NCBI RefSeq assembly: GCF_000803065.1 | Contig: NZ_JSXI01000024.1 | Location: 62,001-126,000, forward strand | DNA length: 64,000 nucleotides | Source of the DNA: Sphingomonas sp. ERG5 | Lineage (GTDB): Bacteria; Pseudomonadota; Alphaproteobacteria; Sphingomonadales; Sphingomonadaceae | Reading direction: 5' to 3' | Position numbers and translations under genes: made by a program | Notes under the pieces: generated by a model | Databases searched by the model: none | The model's input: the letters and a program-made list of their open reading frames with translations, nothing else | What the model was told of the DNA's origin: nothing | In this document: one piece after another, positions 46,622-55,754 of the stretch | How positions within the stretch are numbered: the first letter of the stretch is position 1 | Layout: each line of letters begins with the position of its first letter

Positions 46622-49096
46622 TCAGAAGGAAGCGCTGATCGTCAGGCCATAGGTCCGAGGATCGCCGGGATTGCCGGCGATCAGGCCGGTATTGCCCGGC
46701 GTGGTCGCGAGCAGCTCGAAATACTTCGCGTCAAAGGCATTGCGCACCCAGCCGAAGACATTGAAGCTGTCGGTGCGATAGCCCGCACGGAAGTTTGTCA
46801 GGGTATAGCCGTTAATATCGGTATAGATCGACCGCGAGGCGTTGGACGAGAATGTGGTCCGGGAATTGGCGTCGGCCGCTACATATGCCTGACCGTCTAG
46901 TCCGAACAACCTTGCCGGGACGTTATACTCGCCGCCATAGGAAAAAGCCCATTTCGAGATGCCCGGGAGCAACTGGCCTGAAATATTGCAGACCAGCGGA
47001 CTATTGGTGCCTGGCGCTCCCGGGGCGCCGATGACCGCGCCACTGCCGCCGCCAGAGAGTTCAGGCGGGCAAGGTGCATTTTTGAAGTCCACATATTTGG
47101 GGTCGGTGTAGGCGCCGTTCACGTAGACATTGAAGCGATCCGACGGACGAACGGAAAAATCGGCTTCGACACCCCGCACGCGCACCTTCGGCGCATTGGC
47201 GAGATAGCCGCGCAACGCAGAGGTCGAACTGTCGTTCACGATCGCCTGATAATCCTTGATGTCGGTCCAATAAGCAGTGAGGTTGAGCGTCGCCCTGCGA
47301 TCCCAGAATTGCGATTTCACGCCCACCTCGAAATGGTCGACCTTTTCTGGCTTGATCTGGGCGAGCTGTGTCTGGACCACGCCTCCCACAACCGGCACAC
47401 CGTTCAAATTCAGACCGCCTGATTTGAAGGTATGGGCGTAAGTAGCGTACAGCAGTACATCGCGCGTCGGCTTGTAAGACGCCGTCAGGTCGTATGTAAG
47501 ATTCCATGCCTTATAAGCTTCATCTCTGAATGCCTGAGGCTGGATCGCTGTGCGCTGCTCGACCTGACGCGGTGTGCCGCCGCCGGTTGGGACGAGATTG
47601 CCCTGCCCGTCTCTGACGACGCTTACATAACTGCCGATCTTGTTGTCATAGTTGACCCGAAGGCCGGGTGAGATCGTGAACTGGTCGGTCAGGTCCCAGT
47701 TAAGCTTGCCGAATACAGCCCCGCTGAAATTCTTCAGGCGAATATCGTTATTGGCCGTCAACCCATTCAGCACAGTCGGATCCAGATAGAGCAGAGGGCT
47801 TCCGGGAGCGGTCGTGTCACGTGCCGTTGGACTGATCAGCCAACGGCTCGCCGCAGACCCCTGTTGCTGAATGCCAGTCGTATGGATGTCCTGATAGAAG
47901 CCGAAGACACCTAGGACATAGTCGAAGCCATTACCCTTGCCGGCATAGCGGAATTCCTGCGTGTACTGATTCTGCTTGGTCGGATTGTTGGACTTGGTCG
48001 TGATCGGCAAGCCGGTGAAGTCGCGATCGTTCTTCGGACCCCAGTCCCAGAAGCGCCAAGCGGTAACCGAGGTCAGCGTTCCCGAGCCCAGCTCAAGTTC
48101 GCCGCGTAGCGACACGCCACCAAGAATGTTCTTCGCGGCTAATTCAGCATCGACATCGGTCACCCGGTCAAACGGATTACGGCTCGGCACGACGTAATTC
48201 TGCTGCGCCGACAAAGCGTCATACTGCCGGTTCAGCGCACGCTGCGTGGAGCCATTTCGCACGAAAATCTGCGCGCAGCATGCGGGATCCTGGCGGTTAT
48301 AATCGCCGGACAAGGTGAGTTTGAGGCTGTCGCTCGCATTCCACAGCAGGGCACCGCGGAAACCGATATTATCCTGCGCGTTGATATAGGTGCCGGTCTT
48401 GACGTTGTAGATCGTGCCGCGCCGGCTGGTCGTCGAGAGGCCGAGGCGCACGGCAACATTATCGCTGATCGGCCCGGAAACCGATGCCTTGGCCTGTTTG
48501 AACGCCAGGTTGCCGGCAGTGACTTCGGCTCGCCCCTCGAAATTGAAGCTCGGCGCCTTCGACGTGATGTTGATCGCACCGGCAACGGTGTTCTTGCCGT
48601 AGAGTGTCCCCTGCGGCCCGCGCAGCGTCTCGACTTGCTGAACATCGAGGAAATCGAGCGTGGCGACCGCGACGCGGCTGAAATAGACCTGGTCGATATA
48701 GACGCCGACGCCCTGGTCGATGCCGTCATTGGTCAGGCCGAGTGGCGCACCGAGGCCGCGGATATTGACCGACGAATTGCGCGGGTTGGACGAATAGAAT
48801 TGCAGCGTCGGCTGAAGCTGCTGCAGCCGCGCCACGTTGAAGCTGCCGGTGCTGTCGAGTTCCTTGACGCCAACCACCGAGATCGCGATCGGCACGTCCT
48901 GCACCGCTTCCGCGCGGCGGCGTGCAGTGACGATGATGTCGGACGCGACCGAACTGCGCTGAACATCCTCTTCATCGCGCTCCGGCGTGCCCGGAACAGA
49001 GACTGTCGGCGTGACCTGCGGTGGCGCAACAGGTTCCGGAGCGGTTTGCGCAATCGCCGTCGAAGCCAACAACGCGGAAAGAGTGTGAGCGAGCAT
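46622..49096 (-). CDS. TonB-dependent outer-membrane receptor
   Basis: An 824-residue outer-membrane transporter. It has a signal peptide (MLAHTLSALLASTAIAQT), a Pro/Ala linker, a TonB-box region (ASDIIVTARRR), a plug domain (about 60-170, VQQVETLRGPQGTLYGKNT, INITSKAP) and a 22-strand barrel ending in an aromatic residue (GLTISASF). An unusual CCAQ cysteine pair lies in an extracellular loop. The substrate is unknown: there is no linked periplasmic binding protein, sigma/anti-sigma pair or degradation gene. ATG 49096 follows AGGGGGAATC. The palindrome at 49173-49187 lies upstream. Confidence 0.95.
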   Translation of the reverse strand: MLAHTLSALLASTAIAQTAPEPVAPPQVTPTVSVPGTPERDEEDVQRSSVASDIIVTARRRAEAVQDVPIAISVVGVKELDSTGSFNVARLQQLQPTLQFYSSNPRNSSVNIRGLGAPLGLTNDGIDQGVGVYIDQVYFSRVAVATLDFLDVQQVETLRGPQGTLYGKNTVAGAINITSKAPSFNFEGRAEVTAGNLAFKQAKASVSGPISDNVAVRLGLSTTSRRGTIYNVKTGTYINAQDNIGFRGALLWNASDSLKLTLSGDYNRQDPACCAQIFVRNGSTQRALNRQYDALSAQQNYVVPSRNPFDRVTDVDAELAAKNILGGVSLRGELELGSGTLTSVTAWRFWDWGPKNDRDFTGLPITTKSNNPTKQNQYTQEFRYAGKGNGFDYVLGVFGFYQDIHTTGIQQQGSAASRWLISPTARDTTAPGSPLLYLDPTVLNGLTANNDIRLKNFSGAVFGKLNWDLTDQFTISPGLRVNYDNKIGSYVSVVRDGQGNLVPTGGGTPRQVEQRTAIQPQAFRDEAYKAWNLTYDLTASYKPTRDVLLYATYAHTFKSGGLNLNGVPVVGGVVQTQLAQIKPEKVDHFEVGVKSQFWDRRATLNLTAYWTDIKDYQAIVNDSSTSALRGYLANAPKVRVRGVEADFSVRPSDRFNVYVNGAYTDPKYVDFKNAPCPPELSGGGSGAVIGAPGAPGTNSPLVCNISGQLLPGISKWAFSYGGEYNVPARLFGLDGQAYVAADANSRTTFSSNASRSIYTDINGYTLTNFRAGYRTDSFNVFGWVRNAFDAKYFELLATTPGNTGLIAGNPGDPRTYGLTISASF

Positions 49097-49438
49097 CAAT
49101 GATTCCCCCTAGAGAAGAGCCTAAACTCTACTATTTCGGTGGGAGTTCTATCCGCTGCGTTCTTGAGCCCGCTAAAGTTGAACTTTACGCTGGCGCGAAT
49201 CCGGGCTTTTTCGCTTTATCGCTTCGATGAAGTGACCCAAACAAGCGTCGCGCTGCGCCCGGATGAGCGCCACATCCTCTCGCTCGCGCAAGATTGATTT
49301 CGGAACCAGGCAGATCGTCTGTGGCACGGTGATGCCGGCCGCAACGCTCAGCGACCGCACCACTTTACTTTCTTATCGTTGGAAAACGGACGACGATCAG
49401 TCCCTGTTGCTCGCGACCAACAGGGAGAAACCGCGGTT
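49097..49438. other. Gene-free region upstream of the TonB receptor gene
   Basis: These 342 bases lie between the receptor gene and the pyrG stop; both are on the minus strand, so this holds the receptor promoter and the pyrG 3' end. A frame at 49172-49363 (minus) is not supported. The palindrome TAAAGTT-G-AACTTTA at 49173-49187 is the only notable element. Confidence 0.5.
49173..49187. promoter_or_regulatory. Palindrome upstream of the TonB receptor gene (candidate operator)
   Basis: TAAAGTT (49173-49179) and AACTTTA (49181-49187) are perfect inverted repeats around a single G, some 77 bases before the receptor start. Position and symmetry fit a repressor or activator site, but the regulator is unknown. 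Confidence 0.4.
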
Positions 49439-51073
49439 TCAGACCAGCCGGCTTTGCTTCACCGCAGCTTCGACGAAGCTGGCGAACAAGGGATGTGGGT
49501 CGAACGGCTTGCTCTTCAGTTCGGGATGGAACTGCACGCCGATGAACCAGGGATGGTCCGGCCGCTCGACAATCTCGGGCAAGGTGCCGTCGGGCGACAT
49601 GCCGGAGAACACCAGTCCGCCCTTTTCCAGCGCCTCGCGATACCCGGTATTGACCTCGTAACGGTGACGATGGCGCTCGCTGATGTCGTTGCTGCCATAG
49701 ATCGAGGCGACGACGCTGTTCCCGTCGAGCTTCGCCGCATAGGCGCCGAGCCGCATCGTGCCGCCGAGATCGCCACCGGCCTCGCGCTTTTCGATACCGT
49801 CGGAGGTCATCCATTCGGTGATCATGCCGACCACCGGTTCATCGGTCGGACCGAATTCGGTCGATGAGGCGTCAGCAATGCCGCTCAGATCGCGGGCGCC
49901 TTCGATGCAGGCCATCTGCATGCCGAAACAAATGCCGAAATACGGCACACGGCGTTCACGCGCGAAACGGACGCTGGCGATCTTGCCCTCGGCACCGCGT
50001 TCGCCGAACGCGCCGGGAACCAGGATTGCGTGAAGCGGTTCGAGCTTCGCTGCGACGTCGCTGTCGGTCTGCTCGAACAGCTCGGCATCGATCCACTGGA
50101 TGTTGACCTTCACCCGGTTGGCGATGCCGCCATGCACCAGGGCTTCATTGAGCGACTTATAGGCGTCGGGCAGGCCGACATATTTGCCGACCACACCAAT
50201 CGTGACTTCGCCTTCGGGGTTCTCGAGCCGGTCGACGATATCGATCCAGCGATCGAGCTTCGGCGCCTCGCCCGGTTCGATGCCGAAAGCGCGCAGCACT
50301 TCCGAATCGAGCCCTTCGGCATGGTACTGCATCGGCACCGCGTAGATGCTCTTGGCGTCGAGCGCCGGAATCACTGCGGCCTGGGGCACGTTGCAGAACA
50401 AAGCGATCTTGGCCCGCTCGCTCGCCGGCAGCGGCTGTTCGCAGCGGCACACCAGCACGTCGGGCTGGACACCAAGCGCCGCGAGTTCGCGTACCGAATG
50501 CTGAGTCGGTTTGGTCTTCAACTCGCCGGCGGCAGCGATGTACGGCACCAGGGTGACATGGATGCTGACCGACTGGCCGCGGCCAAGGTCGTTGCGGATC
50601 TGCCGAATCGCCTCGATGAAGGGCAGAGATTCGATATCGCCGACCGTGCCGCCAATTTCGCACAGCACGAAATCCACATCGTCGGTCTGCGCCTGGGCGA
50701 ATTCCTTGATCGCGTCGGTGACGTGCGGAATGACCTGCACGGTCGCGCCGAGATAATCGCCGCGCCGTTCGCGCGCGATGATCTGCTGATAGATACGGCC
50801 CGAGGTGACATTGTCCGACTGGCGCGACGGCACGCCGGTGAAGCGCTCATAATGGCCGAGATCGAGGTCGGTTTCCGCCCCGTCGTCGGTCACATAGACT
50901 TCGCCATGCTGGTAGGGCGACATCGTGCCGGGATCGACATTCAGATAAGGATCGAACTTGCGGATACGCACGCGGTACCCCCGCGCTTGCAGGAGAGCCG
51001 CGAGGCTCGCCGCCATGAGACCTTTGCCGAGCGAGGAAACCACGCCGCCGGTGATAAAAATGAACCGCGCCAT
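49439..51073 (-). CDS. pyrG: CTP synthase
   Basis: A 544-residue glutamine-dependent CTP synthase. The N-terminal synthase domain starts [30 protein letters not shown] (outline), with the P-loop SSLGKG and the DLGHYERF segment. The C-terminal glutamine amidotransferase domain has the nucleophile in GICFGMQMA and the catalytic His-Glu in [11 protein letters not shown]. Length is normal. It follows secG on the same strand, with a hairpin between them. Confidence 0.97.
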   Translation of the reverse strand: MARFIFITGGVVSSLGKGLMAASLAALLQARGYRVRIRKFDPYLNVDPGTMSPYQHGEVYVTDDGAETDLDLGHYERFTGVPSRQSDNVTSGRIYQQIIARERRGDYLGATVQVIPHVTDAIKEFAQAQTDDVDFVLCEIGGTVGDIESLPFIEAIRQIRNDLGRGQSVSIHVTLVPYIAAAGELKTKPTQHSVRELAALGVQPDVLVCRCEQPLPASERAKIALFCNVPQAAVIPALDAKSIYAVPMQYHAEGLDSEVLRAFGIEPGEAPKLDRWIDIVDRLENPEGEVTIGVVGKYVGLPDAYKSLNEALVHGGIANRVKVNIQWIDAELFEQTDSDVAAKLEPLHAILVPGAFGERGAEGKIASVRFARERRVPYFGICFGMQMACIEGARDLSGIADASSTEFGPTDEPVVGMITEWMTSDGIEKREAGGDLGGTMRLGAYAAKLDGNSVVASIYGSNDISERHRHRYEVNTGYREALEKGGLVFSGMSPDGTLPEIVERPDHPWFIGVQFHPELKSKPFDPHPLFASFVEAAVKQSRLV

Positions 51074-51138
51074 GGGAGCAAAGGCCTAGCGTCGTTTAGG
51101 GTCGCGCGACAAGCGTGCGACTCCGAAAAGCTGTCGGA

Positions 51139-51158
51139 AATCCGCCAAGTGGCGGATT
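51139..51158. terminator. 8-bp hairpin between secG and pyrG
   Basis: AATCCGCC (51139-51146) and GGCGGATT (51151-51158) are perfect complements around AAGT. On the minus strand the stem is followed by TTTCC-type sequence, so it may partly terminate secG transcripts before pyrG, or attenuate read-through. The missing T-run leaves this open. Confidence 0.5.
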
Positions 51159-51168
51159 ATGGCTGAGA

Positions 51169-51540
51169 TTATTGCGCGAGCGGAACTGCGCTGTTGTTCG
51201 CCGGCGCGGTCGCATTTGCCGCGAGCGCCGCCGCCGTTGCCGCATCATTGGCTGGCGGCGCCGCTGCCGGGGCTGCGACGGGCTTGCGGGCGAGCGTCGG
51301 ATCGATCGTCACTGCCTGGCGGGTCGAGGCCAGCACCGCGAGCAGGATGCTGAGGCCGACGAACACCGTCGCGAGGACAGACGTGGCGCGAGTGAGGAAA
51401 TCCGCCGCGCCGCGCGCCGACATCAGCCCCGACGGGCTGCCCCCCGTACCAAGCCCGCCGCCCTCCGAGCGCTGCATCAGGATGACCCCGACCAGGAACG
51501 CCGCAACGACGGCATGAACAACGAGGATGAAGGTGAACAT
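51169..51540 (-). CDS. secG: Preprotein translocase subunit SecG
   Basis: A 123-residue SecG, an auxiliary subunit of the SecYEG channel. Two membrane segments are clear (about 3-20, FTFILVVHAVVAAFLVGVI; and about 55-73, ATSVLATVFVGLSILLAVL), separated by the conserved SEGGGLGTGGSPSGLMSARG loop. An Ala/Pro-rich tail of about 45 residues follows, longer than in E. coli but common in alphaproteobacteria. I chose ATG 51540, which gives the usual N-terminus. Gene order secG-pyrG is frequent in alphaproteobacteria. Confidence 0.93.
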   Translation of the reverse strand: MFTFILVVHAVVAAFLVGVILMQRSEGGGLGTGGSPSGLMSARGAADFLTRATSVLATVFVGLSILLAVLASTRQAVTIDPTLARKPVAAPAAAPPANDAATAAALAANATAPANNSAVPLAQ

Positions 51541-51730
51541 GAGCGGTTGCGCGATCTTTGGCTGAGGAATTGCTGCGGAAAGCGGCGACATAGGCGAGGT
51601 GGCCCGTTCGATCAACCACCGCACCAGTGAAACGTTCTGGCCGCTAACCAGAACATTTCGCCTCCGCACTGAAACCAGCCGCGCTCACGGGCGTTATGAC
51701 CGGCGATGTCCTGCCTTCGGGCATTGCGTA

Positions 51731-52123
51731 ATGTGGAATTTTATTGTGGCCACCATACTTGAACGTCCCCCCGCATCGACGGGATCCTCCCTCGGTTCCT
51801 GGATGCAGGCACTGGTCGATTATGTACGGTCCGGTGAACCCGACCTGACCAATCGCCAGATGGCATTGCTGCTCGTCGTTTATCTCAGACCGGGACCGCA
51901 TACGGTACGAGGGCTTGCCCGGGTGCTGAATGTTTCTAAACCGGTCGTCACGCGCGCCTTGAACAGACTTGGTGCGCTGGGCTATCTGCGCCGACAGCGC
52001 GACGATACCGACAAACGCAATATCTTCGTCGCGAAGACCAGTGAAGGGGCAGAGTTTCTTGAAGAGTTCGGGCAATTCCTCGGCGATGCCGAGCAACCCG
52101 CCGTCCGCCGGGCCAGCGCGTAG
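51731..52123 (+). CDS. MarR-family transcriptional regulator
   Basis: A 130-residue protein with a MarR winged helix: the recognition region is TVRGLARVLNVSKPVVTRALNRLGALGYL and the wing is RRQRDDTDKRNIFVAKT (outline). The N-terminal part (WNFIVATILERPPAST) is short. The start at ATG 51731 is tentative. It overlaps the next small gene by about 38 bases in another frame and precedes argC; whether it regulates arginine synthesis is unknown. No ligand pocket can be inferred. Confidence 0.8.
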   Translation: MWNFIVATILERPPASTGSSLGSWMQALVDYVRSGEPDLTNRQMALLLVVYLRPGPHTVRGLARVLNVSKPVVTRALNRLGALGYLRRQRDDTDKRNIFVAKTSEGAEFLEEFGQFLGDAEQPAVRRASA

Positions 52124-52436
52124 AAGCTTCGCGCTGACCGGGCCGTCGACCAAGCTCGACCCGCGTACCAATGCCGTCCGCCGCGATATCGCGGACATTC
52201 GCCTCGCGGAACATGTCTTCGCGCCGCATTATGCCGCGCCGTTGTCAATGGTCGTTGCCACGGAGACAGTGCTGCGCAGCGAACGCCCGCACGATTCCAC
52301 CGCCGTCGCCATTTTGCTGCCCGACGATTTGTTCGAAGTGCTTGAATATGCCGGCGACGATGCCTGGGGCATTGCGCCAGGACATGGCCAGGTCGGCTAT
52401 ATTGCCGCAGCCGCACTTGCGCCGTGCGTGTCATGA
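52086..52436 (+). CDS. Small SH3-like domain protein
   Basis: A protein of about 116 residues with a C-terminal bacterial SH3-like pattern (HVFAPHYAAPLSMVV, TETVLRSERPHDSTAV, EVLEYAGDDAWGIAPGHGQVGYI). The sequence resembles the SH3 part that precedes NlpC/P60 peptidases, but no peptidase domain is encoded. The start (ATG 52086) lies inside the MarR gene and is uncertain. The stop overlaps argC by four bases (ATGA), so it is coupled to argC. Confidence 0.65.
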   Translation: MPSNPPSAGPARRSFALTGPSTKLDPRTNAVRRDIADIRLAEHVFAPHYAAPLSMVVATETVLRSERPHDSTAVAILLPDDLFEVLEYAGDDAWGIAPGHGQVGYIAAAALAPCVS

Positions 52437-53362
52437 GCGTCAGCGTCTTCATCGATGGTGCGGCAGGCACCACGGGCCTTGAGATCCGCGAACGGCTGGC
52501 CGGACGAGTCGACATCGCGCTTGTCCAGATCGAGGAAGCGCGGCGCAAGGACGCAAAGGCGCGCGCCGAAGCATTGAACGATGCCGACTTCGTCATCCTG
52601 TGCCTGCCCGACGACGCGGCGCGCGAAGCGGTCGCCCTGATCGACAATGATCGCACGCGCGTGATCGATGCCTCGACCGCGTTCCGCACGGCGGAGGGCT
52701 GGACCTATGGCTTCCCCGAACTCGAACCTGGTCAGCAGGCGGCGATCGCCGAAGCAAAGCGCGTGAGCAATCCGGGCTGCTACCCGACCGGCTTCCTCGC
52801 GTTGGTGCGGCCGCTGGTGCGCATGGGCTTGGTGCCGGTCGACTGGCCGATCACGGTCAATGCGGTGTCGGGCTATTCGGGCGGCGGCAAGGCCATGATC
52901 GCCGAGTATGAGAGCGCAAATCCGCCACCCGCCGCGCGCATCTATGGACTCAGCCTAGCCCATAAGCATGTGCCGGAGATGCAAAAGCATGCGCGGATGG
53001 AGCATGCACCAATCTTCATGCCCTCAGTTGCCAATACCTATCGCGGCATGATCGTCGAGGTACCGCTGCCATTGCATGCATTCCCGCGCCGGCCGAGCCT
53101 GCATGTCTGCGAAGCGGTGCTGAGCGAAGCCTATCGCGATTGTGCGCTGATCAACATCGTCGCGGACGATGCCGCCACCGTCGCGATCGAGGCCGATGCG
53201 GGAACCGACCGGCTGACCCTGCGGGTGTGCGGCAACCCCGACACCGGTCAGGCGCGGCTGATCGCGACGCTCGACAATCTCGGCAAGGGCGCGGCGGGTG
53301 CTGCGGTGCAGAGTTTGAACATCATGGCGGGATTCGATCCGATCACCGGGCTGACCGTCTAA
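52433..53362 (+). CDS. argC: N-acetyl-gamma-glutamyl-phosphate reductase
   Basis: A 309-residue, type 2 (short) ArgC of arginine biosynthesis. The nucleotide-binding motif FIDGAAGTTGLEI, catalytic cysteine C116 in NPGCYPTGF and SGYSGGGKAM, HKHVPEMQ and GNPDTGQARLIATLDNLGKGA blocks are all present. ATG 52433 overlaps the stop of the SH3-like gene; an upstream GTG-like start would add only three residues. No other arg genes are nearby. Confidence 0.94.
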   Translation: MSVSVFIDGAAGTTGLEIRERLAGRVDIALVQIEEARRKDAKARAEALNDADFVILCLPDDAAREAVALIDNDRTRVIDASTAFRTAEGWTYGFPELEPGQQAAIAEAKRVSNPGCYPTGFLALVRPLVRMGLVPVDWPITVNAVSGYSGGGKAMIAEYESANPPPAARIYGLSLAHKHVPEMQKHARMEHAPIFMPSVANTYRGMIVEVPLPLHAFPRRPSLHVCEAVLSEAYRDCALINIVADDAATVAIEADAGTDRLTLRVCGNPDTGQARLIATLDNLGKGAAGAAVQSLNIMAGFDPITGLTV

Positions 53363-53435
53363 ACGCAGACATATTCCCGTTGGCGGCGCGCCCTCCCCAG
53401 GCTACCGCGCAGGCCGACGATACAAGGAGACACCC

Positions 53436-54896
53436 ATGCGCAATCCGGTGGCCAAGCTGCTCCTGTTCGGTGCGACCGGCGATCTGGCGCAGCGTATGCT
53501 GCTTCCGTCGCTCTATGGTCTGCACGCCGATGGCCTGTTGCCCGAAGCATTGTCGATCACCGGTTCCGCCCGGTCGGAGCATGACGACAAGAGCTATCGT
53601 ACCTTCGCCGCCAAGGCGCTGGAGGAGTTCCTGCCCGAGGACCGCAAGGACAAGGCAGCGATCAAGAGCTTCCTCGAGCGGCTGAGCTATCAGGCGCTCG
53701 ATGCGTCGAAGATCGATGGGTTCGGGGCGCTGGCCGAGAAGATCGGCGATGTGTCGGGTGGGCTCGCCATCTTCCTGTCGACCGCGCCCTTCCTGTTCGA
53801 GCCGACCATCAAGGGCCTCGAATCGGTCGGCCTGGCCGGGCCGACGGTGCGTATCGGACTGGAAAAGCCGCTCGGCTATGACCTGGCGACGAGCCGCGAG
53901 ATCAACGACGCGGTTGCGTTCGCCTTCCCCGAGGAGCGGACGTTCCGCATTGACCATTATCTCGGCAAGGAGACGGTGCAGAACATCCTTGCGCTGCGCT
54001 TCGGCAACTCCTTCTTCGAGCCGGTCTGGAATGCGCGCGGCATCGACAATGTCCAGATCACCATCGCCGAGACGGTCGGGCTGGAGGATCGCGCGGGCTA
54101 TTACGAAAATGCCGGCGCGCTGCGCGACATGGTGCAGAACCATATGCTGCAATTGCTCGCGCTGATCGCAATGGAGCCCCCTGCCCGCTTCGACGGGACG
54201 GCGATTCGCGATGAGAAGGCCAAGGTGTTTCGTTCGCTGCGCCAGATGGCGCCGGCGGATGTGCCGCATTTGACCGTCACCGGCCAATATGGCGCGGGCG
54301 CGGTCAATGGCGAGATCGTCAAAAGCTATGCCGACGAACTGGGCAAGCCATCGAACACCGAGACATTCGTCGCGATCAAGGCGCATGTCGACAATTGGCG
54401 CTGGCAGGGCGTGCCCTTCTATCTGCGCACCGGCAAGCGTATGGCTGCGCGCCGTTCGGAGATCGCGATCCAGTTCAAGGCGGTGCCGCATTCGATGTTC
54501 GGCGACCGTGGCGGCCTGCTCCAGCCCAACATGCTGATCATCCGGCTGCAGCCAGAGGAATATGTCCGGCTGCTGGTAATGGCCAAGGAACCGGGGCTCG
54601 ACCGCGACGGCATCCGCTTGCGCGAAGTGCCGCTCGACCTCAGTCTCGACAGCGCCTTTGCCGGCACGCGGCGGCGCATCGCTTATGAGCGGCTGCTGCT
54701 TGATTTGATCGAAGGCGACCCGACCTTGTTCGTGCGCCGTGACGAAGTCGAGGCGCAGTGGCAATGGATCGACGCGATTCGCGCCGGCTGGGAAGCGAAT
54801 GGCGTAAAACCCAAATCCTATGCCTCGGGCGGATGGGGCCCATCGGCCGCGATCGCGCTGACCGAGCGCGATGGGGTAACCTGGCAGGATGATTGA
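53436..54896 (+). CDS. zwf: Glucose-6-phosphate 1-dehydrogenase
   Basis: A 486-residue enzyme that oxidises glucose-6-phosphate to 6-phosphogluconolactone with NAD(P)+. It has the Rossmann motif LFGATGDLAQRMLLPSLYGL, the active-site RIDHYLGKETVQN and the NTETFVAIKAHVDNWRW segment. It opens the Entner-Doudoroff operon zwf-pgl-edd-glk-eda. An AAGGAGA site precedes the ATG. A REP-like inverted pair lies between it and pgl. Confidence 0.97.
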   Translation: MRNPVAKLLLFGATGDLAQRMLLPSLYGLHADGLLPEALSITGSARSEHDDKSYRTFAAKALEEFLPEDRKDKAAIKSFLERLSYQALDASKIDGFGALAEKIGDVSGGLAIFLSTAPFLFEPTIKGLESVGLAGPTVRIGLEKPLGYDLATSREINDAVAFAFPEERTFRIDHYLGKETVQNILALRFGNSFFEPVWNARGIDNVQITIAETVGLEDRAGYYENAGALRDMVQNHMLQLLALIAMEPPARFDGTAIRDEKAKVFRSLRQMAPADVPHLTVTGQYGAGAVNGEIVKSYADELGKPSNTETFVAIKAHVDNWRWQGVPFYLRTGKRMAARRSEIAIQFKAVPHSMFGDRGGLLQPNMLIIRLQPEEYVRLLVMAKEPGLDRDGIRLREVPLDLSLDSAFAGTRRRIAYERLLLDLIEGDPTLFVRRDEVEAQWQWIDAIRAGWEANGVKPKSYASGGWGPSAAIALTERDGVTWQDD

Positions 54897-54910
54897 GTTT
54901 TGACCTAACG

Positions 54911-55010
54911 AACCGCTGTTCGCCCCGAGCTTGTCGAAAGGCCGTGCTTCCTTCTCCGACGTTTCGCCGAAGAAGAACGGTGCTTCGACAGGCTAAGCAC
55001 GAACGGTTTT
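54911..55010. repeat. REP-like inverted repeat pair
   Basis: Two imperfect arms face each other. The left arm (about 54911-54956) contains GAGCTTGTCGAAA and the right arm (about 54969-55010) contains GCTTCGACAGGCTAAGCACG. Reverse-complementing the right arm gives AACCGTTCGTGCTTAGCC-like sequence that matches the left arm in order and spacing. This GTTCG...GAGCNTGTCGAA form is a known dispersed repeat of sphingomonads and relatives. It sits inside the ED operon between zwf and pgl and could affect mRNA stability. Confidence 0.7.
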
Positions 55011-55037
55011 CATTTTTCAGATTTATGGAACGGACAG

Positions 55038-55754
55038 ATGAGCGAAGAAATCGAATGGTGGGACTATGAGGACGCCGAAGAGATGGCGGATGCGGTCGTG
55101 GGCGATATCGCCTTTGTGATCGAAAGTGCGATCGACGCGCGCGGCGCGTGCGTCATCGCTCTGGCCGGCGGCAAGACCCCCTTGCCGATCTACGCCAAGC
55201 TTGCTGCAACCAAGCTCGACTGGAAGCGCGTCACGATCATTCCGACCGACGAACGCATCGTGCCGCTCGGCGATCCGCTGTCGAACATCACCGCGATCGG
55301 CAAGGTGTTCATTCCCAAGGGCGCGCGCGTCATCCCGATCGTCAGCGAGGCGGCGGCCGATTACAAGGCGGCGGGCCGCGCGGCGGATTCGCGGCTCGGC
55401 GACCATCACTGGCCGCTCGACCTGTGCCTGCTCGGCGTTGGCGCGGATGGGCATACAGCCTCGATCTTCCCTGGCCCCGATTATGAGGAAGCCATTGCCG
55501 GCCCGCGCGAACGCCGCGCGCTCGGCGTGATGCCCGATCCGCTGCCGCCCGAAGCGCCGGTGGCGCGTGTGACCTTGAGCCGCGCCGCGATCGTCTCCGC
55601 GCGCGCGTTGACGCTTGCCGTCACCGGCGCCGCCAAGCGCAAGGTGATCGAACAGGCTATCAAGCAAGGCCCGTCCTCGCCCTATCCGATCGGTCGCGTG
55701 CTCGCCGATGCGGAATTGCCGGTCGACATCCATTGGAGCCCCGACGCCGCATGA
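55038..55754 (+). CDS. pgl: 6-phosphogluconolactonase
   Basis: A 238-residue enzyme hydrolysing 6-phosphogluconolactone to 6-phosphogluconate. Motifs are ALAGGKTPLPIYAKLA (sugar-phosphate binding, NagB-like), IIPTDERIVPLGDPLSN and LCLLGVGADGHTASIFPGP. It is the second gene of the ED operon and overlaps edd by four bases. Confidence 0.95.
   Translation: MSEEIEWWDYEDAEEMADAVVGDIAFVIESAIDARGACVIALAGGKTPLPIYAKLAATKLDWKRVTIIPTDERIVPLGDPLSNITAIGKVFIPKGARVIPIVSEAAADYKAAGRAADSRLGDHHWPLDLCLLGVGADGHTASIFPGPDYEEAIAGPRERRALGVMPDPLPPEAPVARVTLSRAAIVSARALTLAVTGAAKRKVIEQAIKQGPSSPYPIGRVLADAELPVDIHWSPDAA

Noticed and set aside
49172..49363. Minus-strand frame of 63 codons upstream of the TonB receptor gene
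   Set aside because: No recognisable domain or ribosome binding site; it covers the presumed receptor promoter and the palindrome.
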